A DNA stretch of 45,466 nucleotides from Candidatus Calditenuaceae archaeon (GTDB taxonomy: Archaea > Thermoproteota > Nitrososphaeria_A > Caldarchaeales > Calditenuaceae): contig JANXEU010000005.1 in assembly GCA_025058055.1 (NCBI GenBank), forward strand, positions 1 through 45,466, read 5' to 3'. Below the pieces are notes generated by a model. That model was not told the origin of the DNA. It did not search any database and saw nothing but the letters and a program-made list of their open reading frames with translations. Both the position numbers and the translations under genes were made by a program. Shown piece by piece: positions 23,456 through 31,802 of this stretch. Every line of letters begins with the position of its first letter. Positions within the stretch are counted from its first letter, which is position 1.

Positions 23456-24100
23456 ATGGCTTCGATGGCAAGGATAACGGGATCGGTCGTTGCCGTCGCG
23501 GTAGCGCTCTCGCTCCCCACGATTCTTAGCGCGCTCCCACAGATCGGTGAGGTAACGCTGCCGTTTTATGGGGTGGTTACCTTGGCGGTGATCGTCATCG
23601 TCCCTGCGATTCTGGTCAGGTCTTTCCTAGGGGCAACGGGCAGCGCGATGCTGGGCGTCGTCATAGCGCTGCTCTACGTCCTCTCGACAGCCAACGTGGC
23701 CTCTTACGTTCAGCTCTGGGACCCCTTTTCAGGGTATCTGGCGTTCGCCGTTCCGGAGCCTCTCCTGAGGGTTTTGCTTCTGGTGACGATCGCTTGTGCC
23801 CTCTCTGGAACTCTCGGGCACCTCTTCCAGCCGAGGCGAGTCGCTCCATTAATGGGGCTTGAGGTGACGGAGGAGGCCCCATCACCGGCAATACAACCTG
23901 CGACGCAGGTCGAGGAGCAGAAACCCGGACAGGAGGAGCGATTAGAGGAGGTCAAGGCAGCACCGGTCGAGGAGAAGCCGGAGGTCGAGCTAGAGGTGTC
24001 CGAAGAGGTCCTCAAAGAGGAGACGGTGAAGTGCGTCAACTGCGGGTCTGAGATACCTTTAGGAGCGAAGTTCTGCCCTTACTGCGGCAAGGAGTCCTGA
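23456..24100 (+). CDS. Membrane protein with acidic linker and C-terminal zinc ribbon
   Basis: I do not recognise this 214-residue protein as a named family. It has four predicted membrane helices (roughly residues 5-27, 35-58, 62-85 and 103-124). These are followed by a Glu/Pro-rich acidic linker of about 55 residues and a zinc ribbon, Cys193-x2-Cys196-x10-Cys207-x2-Cys210, ending at GKES. The ribbon sits at the end of a flexible tether and could bind protein or nucleic acid at the membrane; the side it faces is not certain. A TTTTATAAA element at 23420-23428 gives a short leader before the ATG. Confidence 0.65.
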   Translation: MASMARITGSVVAVAVALSLPTILSALPQIGEVTLPFYGVVTLAVIVIVPAILVRSFLGATGSAMLGVVIALLYVLSTANVASYVQLWDPFSGYLAFAVPEPLLRVLLLVTIACALSGTLGHLFQPRRVAPLMGLEVTEEAPSPAIQPATQVEEQKPGQEERLEEVKAAPVEEKPEVELEVSEEVLKEETVKCVNCGSEIPLGAKFCPYCGKES

Positions 24101-24124
24101 TCTTCCCTACCCCAGAGAACCTAT

Positions 24125-24421
24125 TTAACTCTCCCTAGACTCATCTCTCCTTTCTTGGCCCTTTGAGGCTTCGCTCTTGACGGTCTCGAGCTCAGGGATG
24201 GGTTCTGGAGGAGGGGCCGTGGCAAGCGTGTAACCGATCCATGCCAGAATGGCTAGGACTCCTGCCACCGCTAGGAATGCCGTCACCTGCAGCACCAATA
24301 TCGCCCAGGGGCTCAAAAGCACCAACCAGCCGTAAATTAGTATCCCCGCAAAGGACGCGATGAGGAGCAGATAGCCCAAGTTCTTATCGCTCATCAAACC
24401 TACGTCGCTCACTCCGCTCAT
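24125..24421 (-). CDS. Small two-helix membrane protein
   Basis: This is an unrecognised 98-residue protein. It has two hydrophobic segments (about residues 15-35 and 40-66, LGYLLLIASFAGILIYGWLVLL and VLQVTAFLAVAGVLAILAWIGY) and a charged, disordered C-terminal tail rich in Glu, Lys and Ser. The ATG at 24421 follows a TTTAAC-type weak promoter at about 24440. It converges with the zinc-ribbon membrane protein gene, with 24 bases between the stops. Confidence 0.55.
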   Translation of the reverse strand: MSGVSDVGLMSDKNLGYLLLIASFAGILIYGWLVLLSPWAILVLQVTAFLAVAGVLAILAWIGYTLATAPPPEPIPELETVKSEASKGQERRDESRES

Positions 24422-24516
24422 TTAAGGCTTGCTTCGTTAAAGCGTGAGCACGGAGGTTCTGCTTCCCGTGAATCGCCGTGATCGATTTAGATATTTCGAG
24501 GTACTGGTAGGCATGG

Positions 24517-27345
24517 ATGCTGGTCGACCCGATCGAGATGCTCGCTAAGCCCGTGAGGGACGCGGTCCTTGAGAGGTTCGGTTCCCTCGCGGAGACGCAG
24601 AGAGCAGCGATACCCCACATCATCAAGGGCGAGAACGTCCTGCTGATGGCCCCTACGGGCTCGGGGAAGACTGAGGCGGTAATCCTTCCGATACTGAGCG
24701 AGCTGGTGGTGAACAGGGAGCTGCGACCGATCGCGGCGCTCTACATCACCCCCCTAAGGGCCCTCAACAGGGACCTACTCGACAGGGTCAGCTGGTGGTC
24801 CCAGCGGCTAGACGTTGCAGTGGCGGTCAGGCACGGCGACACCTCCCCCTCCGAGCGCAGGGCCCACACCCTCAAGCCTCCCCTGATGCTCATAACTACA
24901 CCCGAGACGCTACAGTCCCTCCTCATGGGTAAGGTCCTGCGGAGATACCTCTGCAACTTGAGGTGGGTCGTCGTTGACGAGGTGCACGAGCTCGCCACCG
25001 ACAAACGGGGTGCCCAGCTGGCGATCGCGTTGGAGAGATTGAGGTTGCTGGCGGGAAGGGACTTCCAGGTCATCGGACTATCGGCGACCGTAGGCAGCGT
25101 AGAAGTGGTCGCGAGCTTCCTAGTGGGAAAAGGGAGAGAGTGTAGAGTAGTCAGGGTACCGATGCCCAAGGAGATGGAGGTCACGATACTCTATCCAGTC
25201 CCTTCTAACGCAGACCGCGAGGTCTCGGAGTTCCTCGGAATCGCACCAGACGTCGCAGCCAGGCTGAACCTCATCAGGACGCTGGTCGAGTCGCACAGAT
25301 CGACACTGGTCTTCACCAACACCAGGCCCCTAGCTGAGGTCCTCGCCAACAGGTTCAAGGCCCTTGACGAGTCCTTCCCCGTCACGATTCATCACGGTTC
25401 TCTTGCAAGGGACAGGCGCGTGGAAGCGGAGAGGGACCTCAAGTACGGAGACCTGAAGGGCCTCATATGCACCTCGAGCCTCGAGATGGGCGTGGACATC
25501 GGCAAGGTGGACCTCATAGTGCAGTACAACTCGCCCCGTGAGGTCACTAGGCTAGTCCAGCGTGTGGGTAGGAGCGGTCACGGCATCGGCATGCAGTCGA
25601 GAGGCGTGGTGATCGTGATGGACTCCGACGACGCCCTAGAGGCGATGGTGATAGCGAGGAGAGCCAAGTCGATGCTCCTCGAGCCGACAGAAGTGGTCAG
25701 GAACCCCCTAGATGTAGCCCTTCATCAGGTCGCTGGGATCCTGATAGAACGGGGCAGCGTCGAGTTCGATGAGCTGATGAATCTGATCAAAAGGGCCTAC
25801 AACTACACAGACTTCGAGAGGGAGGATCTTGAGAAGGTACTGCAGTTCGCGAGCGGAATAGGACTGTTGAGGTTCGTCGACGGCAGAGTGCAGAAACCTG
25901 CAAACTCCAAGAGGCTCTTCGATTACTACTTCGGAAACCTCTCGATGATACCAGAAGAGAGGCAGTACCTGGTGATCGAGGAAGAGAGCGGGTCTCCTGT
26001 CGGGACGCTCGATGAGAGCTTCGTGGCCGAGTACGGTGAGGTAGGGACCCGGTTCATACTCGGTGGAAGGGGCTGGGTCATATTGAGCATGTCCGGTGAC
26101 CGCATCTACGTGGCTCCGCTCAAGGAGGGTGAGGGAGCTGTACCCTCATGGGTCGGTGACGAGATACCTGTTCCGTTCGAGGTCGCCCAGGAGGTCGGCA
26201 GTATCAGGAGGAGGTATGAGGAGATGAGGAGGGCCGGCATCGAACCGAACTCTGCCGCTTCATCGCTCTCCGAAGAGTACTCGGTACCCCTCAAGGACAT
26301 GAGGAGATCCTTGATGGAGGTGGAGGCTCACATCAACCTGAACATACCCGTGCCGTCCGACAGGCTCGTGATGGTCGAGGGTGCGGGGGAGTACGTCGTC
26401 GTCCACCTCTGTGGAGGTCTCAGGATAAACAGGACCGTCAGTAGGCTATTAGCGACGTTGCTGGCCGACCGCCTCGGTGCGCCGATCTCCGTCCTCTCCG
26501 ACCCCTACAGGATAGTGCTCAGGTCAAGATTGCTCTCACCGGAACAGGTCTCCGAGTCGCTGGGCGAGTTGGTCGACGAGGAGCTGATGAGGAGGGCCCT
26601 CGAGGGCTCAGGCGTCTTCAGGAGGAGGCTAGTCCACGTCGCAAGGAAGATGGGGGTCGTGGAGAAGGGTGCCAGCCTGCTGGACGTCGGCATCAAGCAG
26701 CTCATCGAGGCCCTGAGGGACACCGCGCCCTACATTGAGGCCCTGAGGTTCACGGCCTCGACAGACTTCGATTGGGAAGGAGCGAAGAGGGAGCTGAGGA
26801 GGGTCATAGGAAGAGAAGTTCAGTTGGTGACGGTTCGGCTTGAGAAGCTCAGCCCGCTCGCGGCCCTAACGGTTAACAGGTACCTCTACGAATTCGAGAG
26901 CCACGCACCCGATCGAGTCGCCAAAGTAGTGTTGAACATGGTGAAGGGGAGGCTAATGTCTGAGCGGGTAACTCTCCTCTGTACCGAGTGCTACTCGGCG
27001 CACTGGACCACCGATGTCGGCTCATTGGAAACGAGGCCTGCTTGTCCGGAGTGCAGGTCTTCTAGGCTCGGCGTTTTGAGGGGTTTCGAGGAGGCGGTTG
27101 CGTCGCTGGTCGCAAAGAGAGGAAGGGCCCAATCTGCGGAGGAGAGGTCCGTCGTCAGGGAGGCCGAGAGGACTGCTCAGTTGGTCGAACGCTACGGTAA
27201 GTCCGCGGTCGCGGTGCTGGTCGGAAAAGGGCTGAGGAGTAGAGACGCTGAGCGTATCCTTTCGGAGGAGAGCAGGCTCGTGCCCAGGCTCTTCGAGCTG
27301 ATAATGGAGGCGGAGAAGGAGAAGCTGCTTCAGGCCTTCAGGTGA
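24517..27345 (+). CDS. Lhr-family DEVH-box ATP-dependent helicase with C-terminal zinc finger
   Basis: The 942-residue superfamily 2 helicase has motif I APTGSGKTE (Lys51), Ia TPLRAL, motif II DEVH (Asp154-His157), motif III SAT (189-191), a TSSLEMGVDIG motif V region and QRVGRSGHG motif VI. The long middle region is the Lhr core winged-helix and beta-barrel part. The C-terminus adds a zinc-finger-like CTEC...CPEC (Cys822, 825, 843, 846), a feature of one archaeal subclass (aLhr1-like). Such helicases act on DNA or RNA with 3'-5' polarity; whether this one serves repair or RNA turnover is unresolved. A TTAGATATTT element lies about 27 bases before the ATG. It converges with rps4 (8-base gap). 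Confidence 0.9.
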   Translation: MLVDPIEMLAKPVRDAVLERFGSLAETQRAAIPHIIKGENVLLMAPTGSGKTEAVILPILSELVVNRELRPIAALYITPLRALNRDLLDRVSWWSQRLDVAVAVRHGDTSPSERRAHTLKPPLMLITTPETLQSLLMGKVLRRYLCNLRWVVVDEVHELATDKRGAQLAIALERLRLLAGRDFQVIGLSATVGSVEVVASFLVGKGRECRVVRVPMPKEMEVTILYPVPSNADREVSEFLGIAPDVAARLNLIRTLVESHRSTLVFTNTRPLAEVLANRFKALDESFPVTIHHGSLARDRRVEAERDLKYGDLKGLICTSSLEMGVDIGKVDLIVQYNSPREVTRLVQRVGRSGHGIGMQSRGVVIVMDSDDALEAMVIARRAKSMLLEPTEVVRNPLDVALHQVAGILIERGSVEFDELMNLIKRAYNYTDFEREDLEKVLQFASGIGLLRFVDGRVQKPANSKRLFDYYFGNLSMIPEERQYLVIEEESGSPVGTLDESFVAEYGEVGTRFILGGRGWVILSMSGDRIYVAPLKEGEGAVPSWVGDEIPVPFEVAQEVGSIRRRYEEMRRAGIEPNSAASSLSEEYSVPLKDMRRSLMEVEAHINLNIPVPSDRLVMVEGAGEYVVVHLCGGLRINRTVSRLLATLLADRLGAPISVLSDPYRIVLRSRLLSPEQVSESLGELVDEELMRRALEGSGVFRRRLVHVARKMGVVEKGASLLDVGIKQLIEALRDTAPYIEALRFTASTDFDWEGAKRELRRVIGREVQLVTVRLEKLSPLAALTVNRYLYEFESHAPDRVAKVVLNMVKGRLMSERVTLLCTECYSAHWTTDVGSLETRPACPECRSSRLGVLRGFEEAVASLVAKRGRAQSAEERSVVREAERTAQLVERYGKSAVAVLVGKGLRSRDAERILSEESRLVPRLFELIMEAEKEKLLQAFR

Positions 27346-27353
27346 CTGCCCTT

Positions 27354-27845
27354 TCAGGGAGGTGCGGCCTTAGCTTCCACCAACAACCTTATCGCTCCCT
27401 CCTCGTCCTTCTTGACCATGTAACCAGGTACCTCTACGATTTGGTCGCCGATAGCAACGTGGCTGTGGACGATGAGCTGCCTAGCGTGATGTATAGTCCT
27501 CGCGAGGCCCCTCCTGTACACCACGGTCTGGAGCCGGCGCTCGAGCACGTCCCTAACGGTCAGCTTGAGCACGTCGTCCGCGGTGGCGTTCTCGGAGATT
27601 AACCCGTACTTCGCCAAGGTCCGAATCAACTCGCTCTCCCTCTTCATCCTCTCCTCTCCAGTCAGGACGAAGAGCGACCTCGCGATCTTCCTGTACTTCC
27701 TCAATATGGCCTGTGCCCTCCAGAGCTCCCTTTTGTTCCTGAGCCCGTACTCGCCGAGAAGCCTCAGCTCGTCCACCAGCCGGTCGGCCTTCCAAGGGTG
27801 GCGGGGCGTCTCGTAGGTCTTCCTCGGCCTCTTTGGGTCTCCCAT
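27354..27845 (-). CDS. rps4: 30S ribosomal protein uS4
   Basis: uS4 binds 16S rRNA early in small-subunit assembly. The 163-residue protein opens KRPRKTYETPRHPW, the archaeal form, and contains the S4 RNA-binding domain: LERRLQTVVYRRGLA, TIHHARQLIVHSHVAIGDQIVEVPGY. The frame is open further upstream, but the extra 69 residues do not resemble S4. The ATG at 27845 is 31 bases from a minus-strand GGTTTAATTGG promoter. In many archaea rps4 lies with rps13, rps11 and rpoD; here it stands alone beside lhr and hjc. Confidence 0.94.
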   Translation of the reverse strand: MGDPKRPRKTYETPRHPWKADRLVDELRLLGEYGLRNKRELWRAQAILRKYRKIARSLFVLTGEERMKRESELIRTLAKYGLISENATADDVLKLTVRDVLERRLQTVVYRRGLARTIHHARQLIVHSHVAIGDQIVEVPGYMVKKDEEGAIRLLVEAKAAPP

Positions 27846-27925
27846 CTGTCGATCTTCCGAAACGCCCGACCAATTAAACCTGATAACGGCTAGCTGCCCG
27901 GCCCCATACGACGTCCAATCGCGGC

Positions 27926-28342
27926 TCAGCTGCCTGCCCTGATGATCAGAGACCCCTGTAGCTCGTCGACTGACCTCAGTACCCATCCCCTCCTGAGGAA
28001 CCTCACCGCGATCACCGGCCTCGGCCTTATCTGGTGGCCACACGACGGGCACCTGACGACGAACATCTTCGAGAACTCTAAGAGCCTCTCCACCTGCTCC
28101 TTGGGGACGATGACCTCCTCCCTGTTGGTGGACTTGACCTCGATCGCGTAGAGCTCGCCTCCGTCGACCGCTAGCACGTCGGGCTTCAGAGTCGATTTGC
28201 CGGTGCCGCTTCCCGGCGTCCTGATCGCGTAGTATCCGGGCTTGCCTCTTTCTATAAACGTCTTGATGAGCTGGTACTCGCCCTCGTAACCGATCCTGTG
28301 TCTATACTTCCTGCTGAACCTGTCCCGAGGCCTCGGGGGCAC
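27926..28342 (-). CDS. hjc: Holliday junction resolvase Hjc
   Basis: Hjc cuts four-way DNA junctions as a dimer. The 138-residue protein has the nuclease-fold residues of the family: the N-terminal YEGEYQLIK (Glu20/Glu22), RTPGSGTGKSTLKPDVLAV with Asp55, and the E-x-K motif EVKST (Glu68, Lys70). An unusual feature is the pair Cys98-Pro-Ser-Cys101 near the dimer-interface half, followed by GHQIRPRPV; one CxxC per subunit could bind a shared metal. Start is GTG at 28342, 28 bases from a minus-strand GGTTTTAG promoter. Confidence 0.87.
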   Translation of the reverse strand: MPPRPRDRFSRKYRHRIGYEGEYQLIKTFIERGKPGYYAIRTPGSGTGKSTLKPDVLAVDGGELYAIEVKSTNREEVIVPKEQVERLLEFSKMFVVRCPSCGHQIRPRPVIAVRFLRRGWVLRSVDELQGSLIIRAGS

Positions 28343-28390
28343 GGTCTCACGTCCCAGACCTCTCGACTAAAACCCTGTTCCCGAACTCGA

Positions 28391-28404
28391 GTGATGTATA
28401 TCAC
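28391..28404. repeat. Palindrome between hjc and the cation exchanger
   Basis: GTGAT-gtat-ATCAC is a perfect inverted repeat with a TATA-like centre. It lies 49 bases from the hjc start and 56 from the exchanger start, outside both core promoters. It may be an operator for one or both genes; this is weak evidence alone. Confidence 0.3.
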
Positions 28405-28459
28405 CGCGGGCCGTTTTGGGTGAATACGTTATTACCGTTGCACCTACAACTTCGTGTGA

Positions 28460-29389
28460 ATGGAGGCAGGCGCGTTAGCGAGCGCAGTCGTGTTGATGTT
28501 GACAGGTACCCTCGTGTTCGTCGATGCTGTCGAGGTCTTGGGGCGGAGACTCCGGTTGACAAGCCACGCTACCGGGGCCCTGTTGGCCGCTGCGTTCACG
28601 GCTTTCCCTGAGACGTTCATCGCTCTAGTCGCATCGCTATCTAGCGACAGCGTCAGAACCGAGATCGGTGTCGCCAGCGTCCTCTCGGCCCCCTCGATTA
28701 CGCTGCTCCTTGGGTTTCCTGTGTTGGCGGCGTTAGGTGCTGTGAAGGGGAACCCTGAACGGGTAGTTCCACTCTACTCAGCCTTCGCAATCGGTACCGC
28801 CCTTCTTCCGATCACCACTTTGCTCGGATCCGGAGTCGTGAGGCCTGTGGGCCTCGCTTACGTTGCGGCTTACGTGCCCATCGCGAAGCGGATCGTGGCC
28901 GAGGAGGGGGAGCTAATGGAGGGTAAGGAGCTCTCGATCGCGGAGAGGTTCACGAGGGTCAGACACACGTCGATCGCCTTCACCCAAGCCGTCGCGGGAC
29001 TACTGCTTCTCACTTTCAGCGCCGATCAGTTCATCTCGACAGTCTCCCTCTCGAGTAGCCCCTTCGCGGTTGCGATGGTGCTTTCGCCGCTGGCGACCTG
29101 TGTGGAGGAGGTGCTCGTGGCGTTTTATTGGGCCCTTAGGAACAAGGGTGATGCGGCCGCGTCACTCCTCGCTGGAGAGAACGCCATACAGGCTACCTTC
29201 GTTTACGGTGCAGGGCTCCTCTTCACCGGTGCAGCGCCGACACCACAGGGCGTGAGCGTGGTTCCCGTCTACGTCTTGGCGGCCGTCGTGTTGGTTCTGA
29301 TGCTGAGGCTTGGAGCGGTGAGGGCGTCTGGGGTGGTCGCTCTCCTCTACGGCGTCTACCTGTTCGTATGGTCGAGGCAACTCCTCTGA
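28460..29389 (+). CDS. Sodium/calcium exchanger (CaCA) family membrane protein
   Basis: The 309-residue membrane protein has about ten helices in two similar halves. The first conserved alpha repeat is seen in HATGALLAAAFTAFPETFIALVASL and the second in LSPLATCVEEVLVAF, the paired Glu-containing cation-binding motifs of this superfamily. This points to a Ca2+/cation antiporter; the ion is not predictable. A TTATTA element centred at 28431 is 29 bases before the ATG. The 3' end overlaps the convergent methyltransferase by 34 bases. Confidence 0.8.
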   Translation: MEAGALASAVVLMLTGTLVFVDAVEVLGRRLRLTSHATGALLAAAFTAFPETFIALVASLSSDSVRTEIGVASVLSAPSITLLLGFPVLAALGAVKGNPERVVPLYSAFAIGTALLPITTLLGSGVVRPVGLAYVAAYVPIAKRIVAEEGELMEGKELSIAERFTRVRHTSIAFTQAVAGLLLLTFSADQFISTVSLSSSPFAVAMVLSPLATCVEEVLVAFYWALRNKGDAAASLLAGENAIQATFVYGAGLLFTGAAPTPQGVSVVPVYVLAAVVLVLMLRLGAVRASGVVALLYGVYLFVWSRQLL

Positions 29390-30072
29390 GCGACGAGCAT
29401 CAACGCGCCTCCACACATCGTCACCCTGAGGCACTTTAGCTCGAATTGTCTCGTTATGAGGGAGCGGAGCTCACCGACACTCGGCCACCTGAGGTAGGTG
29501 GGGTAGATGAACCACGCCTTGAGCCCCTTCGCTCCAGACCCTAGGAACCCGAGGAACGGTGCGAGAGCGAACCAGTAGACCCTCATCACGAACCTGAGAG
29601 GCCTCCTGTCGGGCTTCGCGATGTCGCATATCAACATCGTCCCGTTCTTCTCTAAAACTCTGTACATCTCCGAAACCGCGCACCTCAGATCGATCGAGTC
29701 CCTTATGGCGAAACCAGTAACTATCAGGTCAAAGGACTCCCCCCTGAACGGAGCCCGCTCGAACACTCCTCTGACCACCGAGTACCTGCTAGACCTTATT
29801 GTAAGCGCTCTGTCGCACATCACGCGCAGCGGTTCGAGCGCCACCACGTCAGCCTGTGCGTTCTCCCTCAGGATCAATCTCGAGAACGTGCCGGGCCCAG
29901 CTCCGGCGTCGAGCACCTTCCTCGAGTTAGAGGCCGAGGCCTCCTTGAGCCCAAGGAGTCGAAGCCTGAAGTCGTTGCCCAGCGATAGGAACCTGTTGAC
30001 CCTGTCGTATACTTCGACGATCTCGGAGAGAGCATCCTCCACGACTCTCCACTTGGGCCCGAGCCCGCTCAA
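29356..30072 (-). CDS. UbiE/MenG-like SAM-dependent methyltransferase
   Basis: The 238-residue protein shows a UbiE-like opening (VYDRVNRFLSLGND) and SAM motif I, VLDAGAGPGTFSRL (residues 53-66). It continues with FERAPFRGESFDLIVTGFAIRD (the post-I region typical of UbiE) and YRVLEKNGTMLICDIAKPD. This suggests methylation of a quinone precursor, which fits an organism with complex I, but other substrates are possible. The start is TTG at 30072, set by a TATA element (30097-30106) shared with the divergent MFS gene. No quinone gene is adjacent. Confidence 0.75.
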   Translation of the reverse strand: MSGLGPKWRVVEDALSEIVEVYDRVNRFLSLGNDFRLRLLGLKEASASNSRKVLDAGAGPGTFSRLILRENAQADVVALEPLRVMCDRALTIRSSRYSVVRGVFERAPFRGESFDLIVTGFAIRDSIDLRCAVSEMYRVLEKNGTMLICDIAKPDRRPLRFVMRVYWFALAPFLGFLGSGAKGLKAWFIYPTYLRWPSVGELRSLITRQFELKCLRVTMCGGALMLVAQRSCLDHTNR

Positions 30073-30096
30073 ACCCGTCAGAGACCATCGACCTTC

Positions 30097-30106
30097 GATC
30101 TATATC
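30097..30106. promoter_or_regulatory. Shared bidirectional TATA element
   Basis: GATCTATATC is nearly self-complementary. Its centre (30101.5) is exactly 29.5 bases from the TTG start of the methyltransferase at 30072 and 29.5 bases from the TTG start of the MFS gene at 30131. No other AT-rich core is seen between the two start codons, which are only 58 bases apart. Confidence 0.55.
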
Positions 30107-30130
30107 TTAGTGACGGAACATGATTATCGG

Positions 30131-31345
30131 TTGGTCGCACAGGACGATGCCCCCGCCATCGGTGAGACTCGGGGGCTGAAGCTGCTCTACGTGAGGTCAA
30201 TCTCGTCTTCGCTGGCCCTCGGAGCCTCGCAACCCTTCCTAGCAGTTTACGCCGCGACGCTGGGAGCATCACCGCTGACTATCGCAACCCTTCACGCGAC
30301 CATGAACTTCTTCACCAACGCGGTTCAAACTCTCTGGGGCAGGCTATCTGATGCCTCAGGAAGAAGGGTCCCGTGGATCGTTGCGGGAAGTTCGCTAGCT
30401 GCTCTGACGTGGATCCCCGCTCTGCTCACCAAATCACCCGAATTGTTCGTCCTTATCATGGCGCTGAGGTTCGTGGCGCTGTCGATGACCACACCCACGT
30501 CCACAGCCCTTCTCGCAGACATATCTGAGCCTGAGGAGAGGCAGTCCCTGGTCACGAGGGTTCAGATCTGGGGGACCGTCGGCGCAGCCTCCGCGACGAT
30601 CGTGGTCGGCCTCTCCCAGCTGATTGGGCTCGAGGGCTTCGCGGTGGGGTTCGTGATCGCAATGATCTCTGAGGCCGTTTCGGGGCTCGTGATGATACCG
30701 TTCAGGGAGGAATCCAGACCTCAGAAGAAGCTCGAGCCTCTGACCTCCTTCTCCAGCAACGCTCCCTACCTCTCTTACCTAGCCATCAACACCACTTACA
30801 TTTTCTTCATGTCGATCTCTTGGCCCCTCTTCACCATAACGATAGCTACGGTCGCGAAGCTCGATGTGCTGACGATAGCCGTGATGAACGTGCTCAGCGA
30901 CCTCTCCTCTCTCGTGGCGCTCTTCCTCCTTCACAGAACGAACCTAGACTTCGCGGGTACGGTTGTTGTCCTTACGGCCACAAGGGCTTCTTTCGCGGTG
31001 GTACCACTCGTCTACGGATTCCTTCCAGCCCCTCCGTACTTGATCGGGATAAACCTGCTCACGGGTGCGATGATCTCCCTCAACAACGCCCTCTCCACCC
31101 TCTACCTGCTCGCGGTTGTGCGTCCCGAGAACAGAGCAACGCTCACGGCGGTAGCGAACCTCGCACAAGGAGTCGGCAGCTTCGCGGGATCCATGATGGG
31201 CGGAGTTCTGATGGAGGCCCTTGGGCCTACGTTTGGTTTCAGCGGCGTCCTTATAGCAGTTTACATATTATCCTCGGTGGGCAGGATAGGGTTCGGGTTG
31301 CTCCACCTGAGGCTCAGGAGAGGTGCGTTGAATGAAATCGGCTGA
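30131..31345 (+). CDS. Major facilitator superfamily transporter
   Basis: The 404-residue protein has about twelve membrane helices and the MFS loop motif WGRLSDASGRR between helices 2 and 3, with ALGASQPFLAVYAATLGASPLTIATLHA in helices 1-2. The substrate is unknown; the general look is of a drug or metabolite exporter. The reading frame extends much further upstream but overlaps the methyltransferase antisense. I place the start at TTG 30131 from the shared TATA element; GTG 30110 would lie before the expected transcription start. It overlaps the Usp gene by 14 bases and begins a three-gene operon. Confidence 0.8.
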   Translation: MVAQDDAPAIGETRGLKLLYVRSISSSLALGASQPFLAVYAATLGASPLTIATLHATMNFFTNAVQTLWGRLSDASGRRVPWIVAGSSLAALTWIPALLTKSPELFVLIMALRFVALSMTTPTSTALLADISEPEERQSLVTRVQIWGTVGAASATIVVGLSQLIGLEGFAVGFVIAMISEAVSGLVMIPFREESRPQKKLEPLTSFSSNAPYLSYLAINTTYIFFMSISWPLFTITIATVAKLDVLTIAVMNVLSDLSSLVALFLLHRTNLDFAGTVVVLTATRASFAVVPLVYGFLPAPPYLIGINLLTGAMISLNNALSTLYLLAVVRPENRATLTAVANLAQGVGSFAGSMMGGVLMEALGPTFGFSGVLIAVYILSSVGRIGFGLLHLRLRRGALNEIG

Positions 31346-31802
31346 GTACCTGCTTGTAGCGGTCTCCCCCTCAGAGCAGTCTCGCAGGGCCGCAAAGTTA
31401 GCCGTGAAGCTGGCAAAGTCGATGGGAGTGGAGCTGAGGGTGGTCGCCGTGATGCCGGCTCAGGTGGTCGGCTCGCCGCTCGATCAACTGCTCAAGCCCT
31501 CCGCGGTGGAGGCTGGAATTCAATCTGCAGTCACAGTACCCGATTCAGCGCTCAGGCGCGACTTGGTGGCCCTCAACGAGCTGGTCACCGATCTTCTCGA
31601 GGAGTGCGAATCGTATGGCGTCAGGGCTACCTACCTTCCACTCAGCTCAGCCGGCGACGTAGTTACGAAAATACTCTCAGAGGTTAGGGAAGGGTGCTTA
31701 GGGGTGATACTGGGAGCAGGTGAGAGGAGGCCAAGCAGGCTCGGACAGGTTGCTGAGGGCATCTCGAAGAGGTCTCCGGTACCTGTGGTGCTCGTGCCAT
31801 GA
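31332..31802 (+). CDS. Universal stress protein (UspA) family protein
   Basis: The 156-residue protein opens YLLVAVSPSEQSRRAAKLAVKLAKSMGVELRVVAV, the usual Usp first strand and helix, and ends VILGAGERRPSRLGQVAEGISKRSPVPVVLVP, matching the last strand. The ATP-binding loop of this family normally reads G-x2-G-x9-G-(S/T); here the stretch is altered, so nucleotide binding is doubtful. It lies between an MFS transporter and Sua5, overlapping each (14 and 4 bases), which suggests translational coupling rather than stress regulation. Confidence 0.8.
   Translation: MKSAEYLLVAVSPSEQSRRAAKLAVKLAKSMGVELRVVAVMPAQVVGSPLDQLLKPSAVEAGIQSAVTVPDSALRRDLVALNELVTDLLEECESYGVRATYLPLSSAGDVVTKILSEVREGCLGVILGAGERRPSRLGQVAEGISKRSPVPVVLVP

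Noticed and set aside
27846-28052. N-terminal extension of the uS4 frame
   Set aside because: The 69 extra residues overlap hjc in antisense and lack similarity to S4; the ATG at 27845 begins the conserved KRPRKTYETPRHPW.
29621-30130. Long upstream extension of the MFS reading frame
   Set aside because: This part is antisense to the methyltransferase gene, is not MFS-like and lies before the TATA element; the true start is near 30131.
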